A DNA stretch of 64,000 nucleotides from Bacteroidota bacterium (GTDB lineage: Bacteria; Bacteroidota; Bacteroidia; Flavobacteriales; Schleiferiaceae), in NCBI GenBank assembly GCA_024742495.1, contig JANSYJ010000002.1, forward strand, positions 372,001 to 436,000. Direction: 5' to 3'. Every line of letters begins with the position of its first letter. The first letter of the stretch is position 1. The translations under genes and the position numbers were made by a program. The notes beneath the pieces were generated by a model. It did not search any database. It was not told where the DNA came from and was given only the letters and a program-made list of their open reading frames with translations. Shown here piece by piece: positions 8,733 through 18,434 of the stretch.

Positions 8733-9896
8733 TTGATTTCAGCCGGTCTCCCCAAATTACTGCTGCTAGTCGCCTTTATGGTTTTCAATTCTTCATTGAG
8801 GGCTCAAGAAAGTTCTAGCGAAGAAATCGCCCGATTGACGGTAAGCGAAATGCGTTTTATTAAAGATCTAAAAGTTGAAGGCGATTTTATTTACTGTGTG
8901 GGATTTAGGTATTTCGATGAAAACAAACGCCTATCGGTTCTCAATAAATACGACTTAAAGCTCAATCTTATTTGGTCCAAAGTCATTCACGATGCGGAAA
9001 CCAATCGCTTTGATTATCTATTTATAGATGAAGATCGAATTTTTGTGAGTGGCTGCATTGGCAAAATTGAGATGAGCGGCATTGAGGCCCAGCGCTATCT
9101 TTATGAGTTTTCGGATGATGGCGAAATGCGCCGCCGAACCTTAATCGGACCAGCCGCTATTCCCAGCACTCCAATACGGAGATTTAAAACGAAGCTGTGG
9201 TTTGCCCATCGGGCCTATAGCCCAAAACCGGGCTCAAGCTCCATTAGCGAAATACCAATGTTTACAGAACTTGTTTCCTACGATATCGAGACCCAAAAGC
9301 TAGAACGCTATCAAGGGGCTTTGCAAAATGTAAATCCCTCTAACCTTATCGTAGAGGCCTCTAAAGTTTTGGTTTATGGAAGTTTCTATCAAACAGCCTC
9401 TGCTAGTATTAGTCAGGTTTATATCCTTAGCTTAGAGGGAACTAAGTTGAAGGAAAAGCTTGTGGAACGGGAGCATGCGGAATGGCTGCTCAGCACCGTT
9501 TTTTACCCGGTGGACCAAGAAGCACATTTAATATCCTTTAAAGCCGGTGGTCCAGATTCCCTACGTTATTTAAGGATGGAGACTTATGACTTCGAGTCCA
9601 ATCTTTTGTCTTCTAAACAGCTTTCGGCCAATGCCTTAGGAGTAGAGATTAAGCATATAAACTATTACACCTTCAATGAGGATAATCATATTTGGCTTTT
9701 GCTAAAGGAAGCTAGCCATTATAAATACCTACGTTACAATCGCCAAGCTGAGGAGCTTGAACGGCTAAAACTACCTTATTTGAGATCTAACCCTCGACCA
9801 TTTTTTATAAGCTCAGAATTACAAATACAAGCGATTAGCGATGATAATGCTTTGGGGCAAAATGTAATTTTAATTACGGGGCAAAGTCGAGATTAG
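8733..9896 (+). CDS. Secreted protein of unknown function
   Basis: A 387-residue protein I do not recognise. The TTG at 8733 is chosen because it gives a complete signal peptide (hydrophobic core LLLLVAFMVF, cleavage near LRA-QES); the in-frame ATG at 8778 would remove most of it. The mature part alternates short beta-type stretches such as VEGDFIYCVGF and LNLIWSKVI, with YDLKLNLIW and YDFESNLLS phrases that look like repeats of a beta-propeller, possibly WD40-like, but no signature is clear. It stands alone between the PAQR gene and the SGNH gene. Confidence 0.6.
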   Translation: MISAGLPKLLLLVAFMVFNSSLRAQESSSEEIARLTVSEMRFIKDLKVEGDFIYCVGFRYFDENKRLSVLNKYDLKLNLIWSKVIHDAETNRFDYLFIDEDRIFVSGCIGKIEMSGIEAQRYLYEFSDDGEMRRRTLIGPAAIPSTPIRRFKTKLWFAHRAYSPKPGSSSISEIPMFTELVSYDIETQKLERYQGALQNVNPSNLIVEASKVLVYGSFYQTASASISQVYILSLEGTKLKEKLVEREHAEWLLSTVFYPVDQEAHLISFKAGGPDSLRYLRMETYDFESNLLSSKQLSANALGVEIKHINYYTFNEDNHIWLLLKEASHYKYLRYNRQAEELERLKLPYLRSNPRPFFISSELQIQAISDDNALGQNVILITGQSRD

Positions 9897-10017
9897 GGAA
9901 GTTTCCCGCCTAGGGATTTATAGCCGCGTATAATTCTTATGCTTAAAACGGAGCGCTCCCAAGGCCCTTTGAGTTTATAAACAAAGGCTATCTTCACCAA
10001 TACTGGAAAACATCTTA

Positions 10018-12195
10018 ATGAAATCCCCTCTTTTTAAATACTGTATGGTCTTCCTTTTTCTTTGCTCCTATACTTATGGGCAAAGTGAAAAATCGGCCTT
10101 GTTTCTGGGGAATAGCTATACCTATGTCAATGATCTGCCTCGAATGGTGGCGGAGATTGCAATTTCTCAAGGAAATTCCTTTCGGTATAAATCACATACC
10201 CCGGGTGGATATAACTGGTCTTCCCACGCCACCGATTCTACTTCCCTGGCTCATATTGCGGCAGGGGATTACGATTACCTCATTCTGCAAGAGCAAAGTA
10301 CCCGATTGGCCACCAATGAGAATGGGGCCGCAAAATACCAGCACTACAGTATAATGGGGGCGGAGTATTTAGACTTTCAGGCGAAATTGGTGGATACCTG
10401 TGTAAGAACCATGCTTTACCTCACCTGGGGGCGAAAGGAGGGTCATGGTATCTATCAAGCTCCCTTTTACCAAGGGGCCAATTACAATGAGATGCAGGAT
10501 AATTTAAGTCTCAATTATTCGCAGGTAGCCGATGTACTGCAGGCCGAAATTGCTCCGGTTGGGGAAGCTTGGCGCTTGATCAACTCGGAGCATCCTCAAA
10601 TTGATCTATACGCTGCCGATGGGAGTCACCCCAGTTTAGCCGGAACCTATCTGGCGGCCTTAGTTTTTTATACTGCTATTTTTCAAGAGCCAGTCTCGCT
10701 GCCCTGGAAGCCTATTCTAATTGGTGATTCTATAGCGGGAATTTTAAAGGAGGCCGCCAATCGTTTAATGACCGATGAATGGGATAGTTGGAATATTAAT
10801 ACCGAAATTACCAATTGTGAGTCCTTTCCTTTAAGCCATAATAGTGGTGATTGGGAGACCAGTGAGATTGATATTCGCCATAGCTTGCAAGAAGTTCATT
10901 TCACCAGCTCCAGCCATGCTTATTTAAAGGGAAGCGGTTCCGCCTCTTGGCAAAGTAATGACGCCGGACTTAGTTGGCAACAATTACTGTGGCCCAGTTA
11001 CAATCCAGTGAGCGCCGGCGCCAGTCATGGTTCTGAAGTCTTTTTCCTCAATAGCGATACCCTTTGGTATGCCTATGCCGATGATGAAATTGATTCGACT
11101 ACTTTGGTCTTTACCGGAATTCAAGGCTATGCCGGGAATTTTAAAGCGAGGCTGAGGGTGTATTGGTCGGCAGATGGTGGCCAAAGCTGGGCGGATCGCT
11201 CACCGGTTCCAGAAGACTATCAAATTCAAGATTCCGCGCTTCTCAGCCAAAGAAATCACTTTAAGGGCATCCACTTAAACTTTAAGAATGCCTTAGTAGG
11301 AAGTATGCTTTGCCAGTATTCCGATACTTCGGATACAAAGGTGTATCGCTTCACTACCGTGGATGGCGGTTTAAGTTGGCAGTTTAATAGCAGCCCTGTT
11401 GGGAAGCTCGCGGAAGATCTATGGTTTGGAGAGGATCAAGTGGTTTATAAAAGTGGCTTTAAAGACAAATACTCCCAGGCTATAAGTCCACAGTACTTGT
11501 ATAAAACAGAAGATGGGGGAGGGCAATGGCAGCTTATGGCTGCTTTTTCAGATTCCTGTTGTGAGCATCCTTATTCTAATATTAGCCACGAGATTTCAGC
11601 CTTTGCCACATTCGGCTCCGACACTTTAATCCTCGCGAATAGTTTATTTGCGCCTCAGGTTTATAGGTCTGTTAATGGCGGCGATGATTGGCAAGCGCTA
11701 GCTGAGATTAGGCTAGCCGGAAAAGTGGAAGAGTTTGAAGTTTTAGCCGATGGGCTAATACTGGCGGCGGTAAGTGGCCGCTTCGGGCGGATTATGGCTT
11801 CCTATGATTATGGCAAGACTTGGGACCTGGAGGCCTTTTTTCCTTATTCGGTAAATGGCTTATTTGCCAATGAAGACTATGTTTATGCAGTTGGAACTCG
11901 AGGAACGGTGCATCGCAAGCCTGCTAATCTTTTTGCAAGAGAGATTAACATTAATGCCGGTTCTGGCTTTCAGCTTTATCCCAATCCGACTACGGGTATT
12001 TTTAGGATTGCAAATGCCGCGGCGGAAGCAAGGGTAATGGTCTTGGCTGCAGACGGAAGGCAGCTCGCCATTGAAGGCACGAACCAACAAGGCGAAGTTC
12101 AGATCGATCTTAGTTCATTTCCCAGAGGACTATACTATATAAGGGTAGAATCGAGCTTAGATCAGGATGCTCAAAGATTGTTGCTTATTCCTTAA
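10018..12195 (+). CDS. SGNH hydrolase-BNR repeat protein secreted by T9SS
   Basis: A 725-residue three-part secreted protein. After a signal peptide (cleavage near YG-QSE), residues 25-235 resemble an SGNH/GDSL hydrolase: GNSYTY with candidate nucleophile S33, and the late DGSH with D201 and H204 as the rest of the triad. Residues 260-640 hold repeated units such as SNDAGLSWQQL, SADGGQSWADR and TVDGGLSWQF, which are Asp-box/BNR or Ycf48-like beta-propeller blades. The C-terminus (FQLYPNPTTGIF onward, about 80 residues) is a T9SS sorting domain. An extracellular esterase or deacetylase acting on a carbohydrate polymer would fit, but the substrate is unknown. Confidence 0.82.
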   Translation: MKSPLFKYCMVFLFLCSYTYGQSEKSALFLGNSYTYVNDLPRMVAEIAISQGNSFRYKSHTPGGYNWSSHATDSTSLAHIAAGDYDYLILQEQSTRLATNENGAAKYQHYSIMGAEYLDFQAKLVDTCVRTMLYLTWGRKEGHGIYQAPFYQGANYNEMQDNLSLNYSQVADVLQAEIAPVGEAWRLINSEHPQIDLYAADGSHPSLAGTYLAALVFYTAIFQEPVSLPWKPILIGDSIAGILKEAANRLMTDEWDSWNINTEITNCESFPLSHNSGDWETSEIDIRHSLQEVHFTSSSHAYLKGSGSASWQSNDAGLSWQQLLWPSYNPVSAGASHGSEVFFLNSDTLWYAYADDEIDSTTLVFTGIQGYAGNFKARLRVYWSADGGQSWADRSPVPEDYQIQDSALLSQRNHFKGIHLNFKNALVGSMLCQYSDTSDTKVYRFTTVDGGLSWQFNSSPVGKLAEDLWFGEDQVVYKSGFKDKYSQAISPQYLYKTEDGGGQWQLMAAFSDSCCEHPYSNISHEISAFATFGSDTLILANSLFAPQVYRSVNGGDDWQALAEIRLAGKVEEFEVLADGLILAAVSGRFGRIMASYDYGKTWDLEAFFPYSVNGLFANEDYVYAVGTRGTVHRKPANLFAREININAGSGFQLYPNPTTGIFRIANAAAEARVMVLAADGRQLAIEGTNQQGEVQIDLSSFPRGLYYIRVESSLDQDAQRLLLIP

Positions 12196-12355
12196 AAAGA
12201 CTTGTATCCCTTTCCAGCTGCAAGTTTCCCAATGCTATGACTTGAGCTGAAAACGCTTCCCAATAACTACTGCCGAGTTTTTGATTGAGTGAGGCTAATA
12301 TTGGGAATTGAGGTTTTAAAAATTGTTTTTGCTCAAGCTCTGCCAAGCTGATTTA

Positions 12356-13144
12356 TTAGATTTTTTCAAGAAGTGTTGAGCGAACTAATTGATAAGCCTC
12401 CTCTTGTTTGTAATTAACTCCAGGTCTTAATAAGCCAAAAATATCACCTTCAAAATCAAGGTCATCCAGCTTTTCACTCATGTTTTTTAAAAACTGTTTT
12501 CGGCTCGGTCCCTTGTTTACTGAAAATTGCATGTACTTTTTGTAGCAATAAAGAAGCTTGTCGGTATCTAAATTCAGCTTGGTTAAAGCATAATAGATGT
12601 CAAAAAGATCACGTCCTTTTTTCCTTTGATAAAGAGCACGAAGCTTTGTGCCTAGTATTTCTTCGGCTTCGTAGCTAAGTAAATGAAAGGAGCCTGATAA
12701 CCATGAGTTTTGAATAGAATGCTCCATTTTTTTATAGCCCAAGACCGAAAAGTGTTCTCTGCAATTAATTTCAATTTTTAAACGCATGTTTATATAAGGG
12801 GCTGATTCAGATACGAATTGAAATATTAAAGTGTTGTTATTCGCCTTTTGTCGGACTCTCGCTTCCCCTAAAAAGGCGAGACTACTGCGAATGGCATTCA
12901 GCGTATTTTTAATCGGTTCACTCTTTATTTGAACGAGGTCAATATCTTCAGAATAGCGGACTTGCGGTTTCAGAAAGAGCTTATGTAAAGCCGTTCCTCC
13001 TCTAAAGGCCAATCTTTCTTTTAGATATGGATTGGAGAAAAGCTCAACCAATGCCTTTTCGATTATAAGATCCTGCTCGATTTGAGCGTCTTCCGGCCAG
13101 GGAGCAAATTGCCTCCATTCTAAAATGTATCGCCTGGGAATCAT
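12356..13144 (-). CDS. abiEii: AbiEii/AbiGii-family nucleotidyltransferase toxin
   Basis: A 262-residue DNA polymerase beta-like nucleotidyltransferase of the AbiEii type. Motif FRGGTALHKL (48-57) and SEDIDL (65-70) give the GG-T and metal-binding D67/D69; the downstream EILGTKLRALYQRKKGRDLFDIYYAL carries the conserved Lys and the RD-DIYY motif of this family. Known members (AbiEii, MenT) block growth by modifying tRNA or using GTP. It overlaps the AbiEi gene by 4 bases (start within the antitoxin stop region), so translation is coupled. The length and motifs look intact, and the toxin is probably functional. Confidence 0.9.
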   Translation of the reverse strand: MIPRRYILEWRQFAPWPEDAQIEQDLIIEKALVELFSNPYLKERLAFRGGTALHKLFLKPQVRYSEDIDLVQIKSEPIKNTLNAIRSSLAFLGEARVRQKANNNTLIFQFVSESAPYINMRLKIEINCREHFSVLGYKKMEHSIQNSWLSGSFHLLSYEAEEILGTKLRALYQRKKGRDLFDIYYALTKLNLDTDKLLYCYKKYMQFSVNKGPSRKQFLKNMSEKLDDLDFEGDIFGLLRPGVNYKQEEAYQLVRSTLLEKI

Positions 13145-13944
13145 TTAATATCCAACTTATTATTTATCAGAACACTCCATTTACTATTCTTAATCACTCC
13201 TTCTTTATTATGAGCAAGTGATAGTGGCACTGTCCTAAGGTTTAAGCTTTGAATTTTCTTAAATAATACCTCAGAAAGCTCAAAATATTCCAACTCTTCC
13301 AATATCATTCCCAAGCGTTGAATACTTGCTATTTTTTGATACTGGCAAGCTTTACTTAATTCTGCTTTTTTTAATTGAGCCGCTAGTTCATCAATAATTG
13401 GAAGGGCTCGGTTTAAACCACCAATAGATTTATGGTAATTTACAAGATCGAAGGCGGTTAAGGATAGGGAGGAAACGTTTATAAAACCTGTTTCGGTTTT
13501 AAACTGAACTAGATTATCATCGTGCCATCCTGAGCTGGTGTAAAATTGAAGGTTTAACTTTTGTCTCACGATAGCTCTTAAAGCAGGTTTTTCTGTTATT
13601 ACTTGAAAAACCATCGGTTGTTGATGACCCGCACCATGCAAGGCCGCTGCTGAGTAAAGTGCAACGTAGTATTTGCGATCTAAATAAGTCATTAGATCAT
13701 CAATTAGTAAAGAGGGGGGGAGCATTCCTTGAGACGAATACTGCGGTGTAACAATCACATAAAAGCCTTTTCTAAGCTGCGCTAAACGTCCTTTCTCTTT
13801 TAATCTGAAAATTGACTGCAATAAAGCCTTCTCTGAAATTGAGAAGCTTTCTTTTAACTCCTTAAAGCTGATCGTATATCGGCCATTGGCCAGAGCCCTC
13901 TGCAAATAGGCCTCTAAGGATGGATATTGCGCTTTTACATTCAT
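13141..13944 (-). CDS. abiEi: AbiEi-family antitoxin / transcriptional repressor
   Basis: A 267-residue protein with an N-terminal winged-helix region (about residues 20-60, ISFKELKESFSISEKALLQSIFRLKEKGRLAQLRKGFYVI in outline) followed by a C-terminal antitoxin domain with YYVALYSAAALHGAGHQQP, typical of AbiEi. In the studied streptococcal system AbiEi both neutralises the nucleotidyltransferase (type IV, without direct contact) and represses its own operon by binding inverted repeats. A symmetrical 31-base sequence lies only two bases upstream of this start, matching that mode. It is first in the operon, with the toxin overlapping by 4 bases. Confidence 0.88.
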   Translation of the reverse strand: MNVKAQYPSLEAYLQRALANGRYTISFKELKESFSISEKALLQSIFRLKEKGRLAQLRKGFYVIVTPQYSSQGMLPPSLLIDDLMTYLDRKYYVALYSAAALHGAGHQQPMVFQVITEKPALRAIVRQKLNLQFYTSSGWHDDNLVQFKTETGFINVSSLSLTAFDLVNYHKSIGGLNRALPIIDELAAQLKKAELSKACQYQKIASIQRLGMILEELEYFELSEVLFKKIQSLNLRTVPLSLAHNKEGVIKNSKWSVLINNKLDIK

Positions 13945-13946
13945 TT

Positions 13947-13977
13947 GCGTAAAACTACGAAATACGTAGTAAAACGC
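13947..13977. promoter_or_regulatory. Inverted-repeat operator of the AbiE operon
   Basis: The sequence is GCGT, three A, ACTACG, spacer AAATA, CGTAGT, three A, ACGC. Both the 6-base inner arms and the 4-base outer arms are perfect inverted matches at symmetrical spacing, while the A runs are not complementary. It lies two bases upstream of the antitoxin ATG, where a bound AbiEi dimer would cover the start region. Binding is inferred from known AbiEi autoregulation. Confidence 0.7.
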
Positions 13978-14095
13978 GAATAAATGTAATTGGTTTCAAC
14001 TGATCTAGATCGGTCAACTATTCTAGACCTTACACTAAACAGGATTGAAATAAAATACTAAGCTATTATCAATTGGCACTTAAGCTAGGCGGAAA

Positions 14096-15049
14096 TTAAC
14101 GCACTATGATGTCCATAATAATGGGAAGATGATCGCTTATAATGCGCATATCAGCGGCATTGAAAGGCTGAAAGACCTGAGCACTTTCCTTAATTACCGC
14201 AGCATCTAAGTTTTGGTTATAAAGAATATAGTCCAATCTTCTTTTAGGCTCATCGGAAGGATGGGTGTTGATTTCTGGAGCTAAAGGATCACTAAGTTGA
14301 ACCAGGGGATGCTCGTAGTTTAAAAGTGATGCGATTTCGGGTCCGTCGCGATAGGAATTAAGATCGCCCAGCAAAATGATCTTAGCCAAAGGCTCAGCGC
14401 TGCAAAGGCGTTTCATTTCCTCTTGCCAGTAATTAATTTGGGCTAAACGCATCGCCCTATTTCGCTCTCCGCCACCGGCCTTTAGGTGGGCACCGCTAAG
14501 GTGAATGCCAAAGTCAGGGTTTACAATTAATTCGCAGCTCCATATCCGAGTGTTGATGTAATTCTGTGTTTGGTAATTTTTCTCCCCATCCTCCCCAAAT
14601 ACTATAACTGGCGTATGCACATTTCCATAAGCGGTAATTCTTCCCAGGGGAAGCTTGCTCATGATCACTACATTTTGGTACCAATTTCTACTGCGAGCAT
14701 CACTGAAGTAGGTATAATCCAATCCTTTAAAGAAGCTGTCGCTCATCGCCTCAATGGCATTAGCACTTTCGGCTTCTTGAAAAACAACCACATCAGCATT
14801 AGCTAGCTTTAAAGCTTTGGCAAGAAGCTGTAGCTTTTCGGGGTTTAAGCTCGCTTCATTTTCGCGACGATTATCAACATAGGGATCATCAATGTCATCA
14901 ATGAGATGCTCCACATTCCAGGTCATTATTCTTAAGGTGTCGCCGGTGTCAAATTTGTGCTTGGCCGGAAAAACCGCGGCTGGATTAAAGGGGCTTTCTT
15001 GTGCAAAAACAATTATCGGTAAACAAAGGAGGAGGATCAGCTTTTTCAT
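14096..15049 (-). CDS. Secreted endonuclease/exonuclease/phosphatase-family protein
   Basis: A 317-residue protein with a signal peptide (cleavage near VFA-QES). Motifs of the EEP metallo-hydrolase fold are clear: MTWNVEHL near residue 43, FQEAES near 95 with the metal Glu, LSGAHLKAG near 184, LLGDLNSYRDGPE near 226 with D and N, and SDHLPIIMD near the end with the catalytic Asp-His. It could cut extracellular DNA or hydrolyse phosphodiester or inositol-phosphate bonds; the sequence does not decide. It is last in a long minus-strand run, 114 bases after the small lipoprotein gene. Confidence 0.88.
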   Translation of the reverse strand: MKKLILLLCLPIIVFAQESPFNPAAVFPAKHKFDTGDTLRIMTWNVEHLIDDIDDPYVDNRRENEASLNPEKLQLLAKALKLANADVVVFQEAESANAIEAMSDSFFKGLDYTYFSDARSRNWYQNVVIMSKLPLGRITAYGNVHTPVIVFGEDGEKNYQTQNYINTRIWSCELIVNPDFGIHLSGAHLKAGGGERNRAMRLAQINYWQEEMKRLCSAEPLAKIILLGDLNSYRDGPEIASLLNYEHPLVQLSDPLAPEINTHPSDEPKRRLDYILYNQNLDAAVIKESAQVFQPFNAADMRIISDHLPIIMDIIVR

Positions 15050-15163
15050 CGCGGGGGATTTCGGGCAAAAGTAATCATGCCCTTGTTTCTACACTTTTAA
15101 ATTGGCAAAATTGTGGGACAGCCCCCAATTTCTTAATGGATCTAAAAAACACCTCAGGCGCAG

Positions 15164-15658
15164 CTATTCTTGCTTGCGCAAAATTAGATCGGTTTTGTTG
15201 AGGTCCAAACTGGGATTTTTAAGCCCCATCAGGAGGACTTTTACATTGTAGTCACCATCTTGCTCTACCGAAAACAGGCCATTGTAGGCATTTATCTTTC
15301 GGTAAACAGTGCTATCTCTCTCTTCACGAAAATCCAGTTCAAATCTTTCCGCTTTTTCCGGATCCACATAAAATTCGCTTATGTATTCGTCTCCTCTTAG
15401 GAGAACCAAACGGAAAAATAGGTTTTGCTTTCCTTGATAACTGAAATCTACCTCGGTCCAAATTTCCAATTTATCAGTGGCCTTGAGGCTTAAGGTATCC
15501 TCGGCTACAAATATCCCTCTTTTATAAGCGGTAATGGTACCGGGACTAAAGCGAGCGATTTCCACCGAAGTACTTTCAGTGCAAGAGCTTAAAAAGCTTA
15601 GGCTAAAAATCAGTAGCCCAAAAAGCAAAACATTCTGGAGTTTAAAGGTTCTTTTCAT
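15164..15658 (-). CDS. Lipoprotein of unknown function
   Basis: A 164-residue protein with a lipoprotein signal (hydrophobic core then SFLSSC26). The mature part is beta-rich with no recognised domain. Size and the small-lipoprotein look recall GldH, but the conserved GldH features were not found, so I do not use that name. Its start touches the stop of the small membrane-protein gene with no gap, so the two are surely co-transcribed, behind the penicillin acylase gene. Confidence 0.65.
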   Translation of the reverse strand: MKRTFKLQNVLLFGLLIFSLSFLSSCTESTSVEIARFSPGTITAYKRGIFVAEDTLSLKATDKLEIWTEVDFSYQGKQNLFFRLVLLRGDEYISEFYVDPEKAERFELDFREERDSTVYRKINAYNGLFSVEQDGDYNVKVLLMGLKNPSLDLNKTDLILRKQE

Positions 15659-16045
15659 TTATTCTACAAAGTCTTCAGCTTCTTCGCCAAGCATTTGTTC
15701 GGGCGCTTTTATGGGCCTAATAATTAGCAGCAGCGCATTAGCAGCTTTGGCGAGGAGGGTCATGGTAAGGGTGCTTACTACCGCAATTACCAGCCAAAGT
15801 GATATTGATTCCAATCCCATGATAGAACCAATAGACTCATTTACAAATTGCGGGATAGGCTGAATAAACAAGGCTATTACAAAGGCCAGGACGGCTAAAA
15901 GTAAATAGTAAAAGAAATTTACTCTTAGGCGCGGGAGCAGTCCTGCTGCAAAGGATAAGCCTAGGAATAGCCACATATTGGACAGTATCAAGGCGCCAAT
16001 AAACAGCGCTAGATGTAATATACTAAAGCGGTAAAGGCCTTTCAT
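15659..16045 (-). CDS. Small integral membrane protein
   Basis: A 128-residue protein with about four hydrophobic segments (LHLALFIGALILSNMWLFLG, a second pair around residues 45-65, and LWLVIAVVSTLTMTLLAKAANALLLI) and a short acidic tail. No family was recognised. It starts 3 bases after the penicillin acylase stop and abuts the next lipoprotein, which places it in that operon as a possible membrane partner. Confidence 0.65.
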   Translation of the reverse strand: MKGLYRFSILHLALFIGALILSNMWLFLGLSFAAGLLPRLRVNFFYYLLLAVLAFVIALFIQPIPQFVNESIGSIMGLESISLWLVIAVVSTLTMTLLAKAANALLLIIRPIKAPEQMLGEEAEDFVE

Positions 16046-16048
16046 AGC

Positions 16049-18379
16049 TTACTCAAAATTATAGGTTACAGACCAAGGACTTTGTTCGGGGCTGTTTACC
16101 CAGTTAACCTTGTAGTATTTAACTTGATACCAGTCTCTTATCTGGTCGGTATAATGCTTGTGACCTGGCACTCCAGACTGACCACCGGCTAGAATAGTTT
16201 CGGCAATCGGTGCGCTTTGGGTTAACTCCACCAGGGTTCGCATGGATGGACCATGAGTGCCCGGCAAATTGGAGGAAACATTAACCGTCCTTGGGCTACC
16301 CTTAGCGGGGAAGGGCGTGTGGTTAAAAGGCATCAATCTCAACAAATGCCTAAAATAGATTTTGTGATACTTGCCATACTGCCAAAGCTTTGGATTGTAT
16401 CCGTAATAGTCGCCTAGGTATTTTACCGTTCCCGCCCAAGCGGCATCAATAAGGTCCTCCCGGGAAACATAACGTCCGCTGCCAATAGGTAAAGGCTTAT
16501 TTTGATTTAATAAATAAAGCACCCTTTCGGAAGGTGGAGCAAAATCAAAGTCTCCAAGAAGTTGACCGTTAATACTATCTAAAATAGCCGATTTAAAAAC
16601 GCTATAAATTGTAGCTGCTTCAGAGTCCTCACCGCAATTGCCATCCCATTTTTGGAGATAAGGCAAAAAGATCTCGGGGCTGCTCTCTAGCATAATGTTT
16701 TTCAGCATTGGCCATTCGCCATCTTTCACATCGCCATGCATCGACTTAAGATAATCGCGATCGATCTTATCTCTACTCATCATCATTTCGCTGATTCTTC
16801 GACCGCGAGCCGATGGTGCAAATAGTGTATTTAGGTACGGGGTAAGTTCGCTTTTTACTTGATGTTGATTAGCGGAATGATTCCATCCTTTTTCGGGGTT
16901 AAGTACATACAATCGACGCCCCATATGTTTAAACCGCGCCTTGTCTTCGCTGCGATTAGCCTTTACAATGCCGCGTCTTGGCTGATTATGAAGCAAGGCA
17001 AAACCCGCGGTAACCATACCAATATTCCCTTGATTATCAGCAAGCACAAAGTTTTGTGGTGGATGGCCAAACTGTTGCAAAGCTTCATAAGCCTCGTTAA
17101 CGGTGTTCGCCTTCCGAAGATCCAAGAAGGCGCGAAGTTCATTCAATTCGAAATTACTTGCCACCCACTGGGTTGCGAGGTAATCGCCCTTCACACTATC
17201 TAATGGGCCAAAATGGGTGTCGTAATACGTAAAGCTGGCATTTTCGCGACCCTTAACGGGGAACTCTACATTTCGCGGTACTAATTCTTCCCACTGTCCA
17301 TCTAATTTATATTGGCGATTTCCATTGAGTTCCAATTTATAAAACTCGGTAAGGTCCCAAGTGGCGTTGGTCATTCCCCAAGCTACTCTATTGGTAAAAC
17401 CAGAGATGATAAATGGGGCACCGGGAACGCTAAATCCATGGGCTACTTTTCCGCCAATTACCTGATGCACCTCATACCAGGTTCCAGGAAGGTCTAAGCC
17501 CAAATGGGTGTCGTTGCATAAGAAGGCATTACCGGTGGAGGATTTTTTGGAAGAAACCGACCAGTTGTTGGAACCTACTTCATTGGCGGCAGCTCTTCTT
17601 ACTTCGGCATCGGTAAAATCTACCGGTGGCATGTATTGCGAAAGACCTTGCTTGGGGTTTATGGTGTCTACCTGACTAATTTCAGGGTAAATGGGGAAAA
17701 TGTATTCCCTTTCCCAAGGGTAGTAATACTGTATTAAATCCTGACCAATATGCTTTTGCAAGGCCGAGAATTTCAAATCGTTTTCACTGTAATTAAGCAC
17801 CTTATCCATGTAGCGAATAAGTAGAATAGGATCATGGGCTTGCATAGGACTAGGCTCAAAACCCAATAGTTGGAATTCGGGTGAGCGTTCTCCAATTTTC
17901 TGCTGACTGATATAATAATTAAAGCCTTCGGCATAAGCCTCAAATATGGAAGCAAGCTCCGGATCTTCTTGTTTAAGCTTTTCAAAGGCGCTCTTACTCT
18001 TGGCTTCAAAATCGAATTTTAACCAGAATCGATCCGACCGAACCGCTTTCCAACCTACCACTTCACATAGTCGACCCTTTACAGTCCTGCGCAACATTTC
18101 AAGTTGGAACTGACGATCCTTAGCGTGGGTAAAGCCCATGCCATAAGCGAGGTCTTGCTCATTATCAGCAAAGATGTGAGGCACACCTCTTTGATCATAG
18201 TTGATTTTTAGCCCGGGGTATTTACTACCCGAAAAGGTTTGATCCTGGTCTTCTAAAGAAACCTGTAATACAGAGGTTGGGTAGAGTAAAAACTCCCGTA
18301 AAAGAGGCGTTCCCGGCCAAGGGAAACTCAGTATTCCTATCCAAATGGCGGCGATGATCAGCCAGATCCAATTGCGCAT
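16049..18379 (-). CDS. Penicillin acylase-family Ntn hydrolase
   Basis: A 776-residue precursor of the penicillin G acylase type. I take ATG at 18379 (a GTG 27 bases upstream would only add a short extension) because it gives an N-terminal signal anchor, RNWIWLIIAAIWIGILSF. The alpha chain has VPHIFADNEQDLAYGMGFTHAKDR; maturation is expected before S270 in EVGSNNWSV, the N-terminal nucleophile of the beta chain. NDTHLGLDLPGTWYEVH and late GGQSGVPGHKHYTDQ complete the family pattern. It cleaves amide bonds of acyl side chains (penicillins, acyl-homoserine lactones or other amides) in the periplasm. Its neighbours are an amidase and an amidohydrolase, pointing to catabolism of amide compounds. 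Confidence 0.92.
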   Translation of the reverse strand: MRNWIWLIIAAIWIGILSFPWPGTPLLREFLLYPTSVLQVSLEDQDQTFSGSKYPGLKINYDQRGVPHIFADNEQDLAYGMGFTHAKDRQFQLEMLRRTVKGRLCEVVGWKAVRSDRFWLKFDFEAKSKSAFEKLKQEDPELASIFEAYAEGFNYYISQQKIGERSPEFQLLGFEPSPMQAHDPILLIRYMDKVLNYSENDLKFSALQKHIGQDLIQYYYPWEREYIFPIYPEISQVDTINPKQGLSQYMPPVDFTDAEVRRAAANEVGSNNWSVSSKKSSTGNAFLCNDTHLGLDLPGTWYEVHQVIGGKVAHGFSVPGAPFIISGFTNRVAWGMTNATWDLTEFYKLELNGNRQYKLDGQWEELVPRNVEFPVKGRENASFTYYDTHFGPLDSVKGDYLATQWVASNFELNELRAFLDLRKANTVNEAYEALQQFGHPPQNFVLADNQGNIGMVTAGFALLHNQPRRGIVKANRSEDKARFKHMGRRLYVLNPEKGWNHSANQHQVKSELTPYLNTLFAPSARGRRISEMMMSRDKIDRDYLKSMHGDVKDGEWPMLKNIMLESSPEIFLPYLQKWDGNCGEDSEAATIYSVFKSAILDSINGQLLGDFDFAPPSERVLYLLNQNKPLPIGSGRYVSREDLIDAAWAGTVKYLGDYYGYNPKLWQYGKYHKIYFRHLLRLMPFNHTPFPAKGSPRTVNVSSNLPGTHGPSMRTLVELTQSAPIAETILAGGQSGVPGHKHYTDQIRDWYQVKYYKVNWVNSPEQSPWSVTYNFE

Positions 18380-18434
18380 GGTGCTAAATTTCGGTTGAAA
18401 ATACACAAAACCCTTTATACCAAAGGTATCTGTA

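Noticed and set aside
15164-15658. Gliding motility lipoprotein GldH
   Set aside because: Size and lipobox fit but I could not find the conserved GldH pattern, and the genomic context is an amidase operon.
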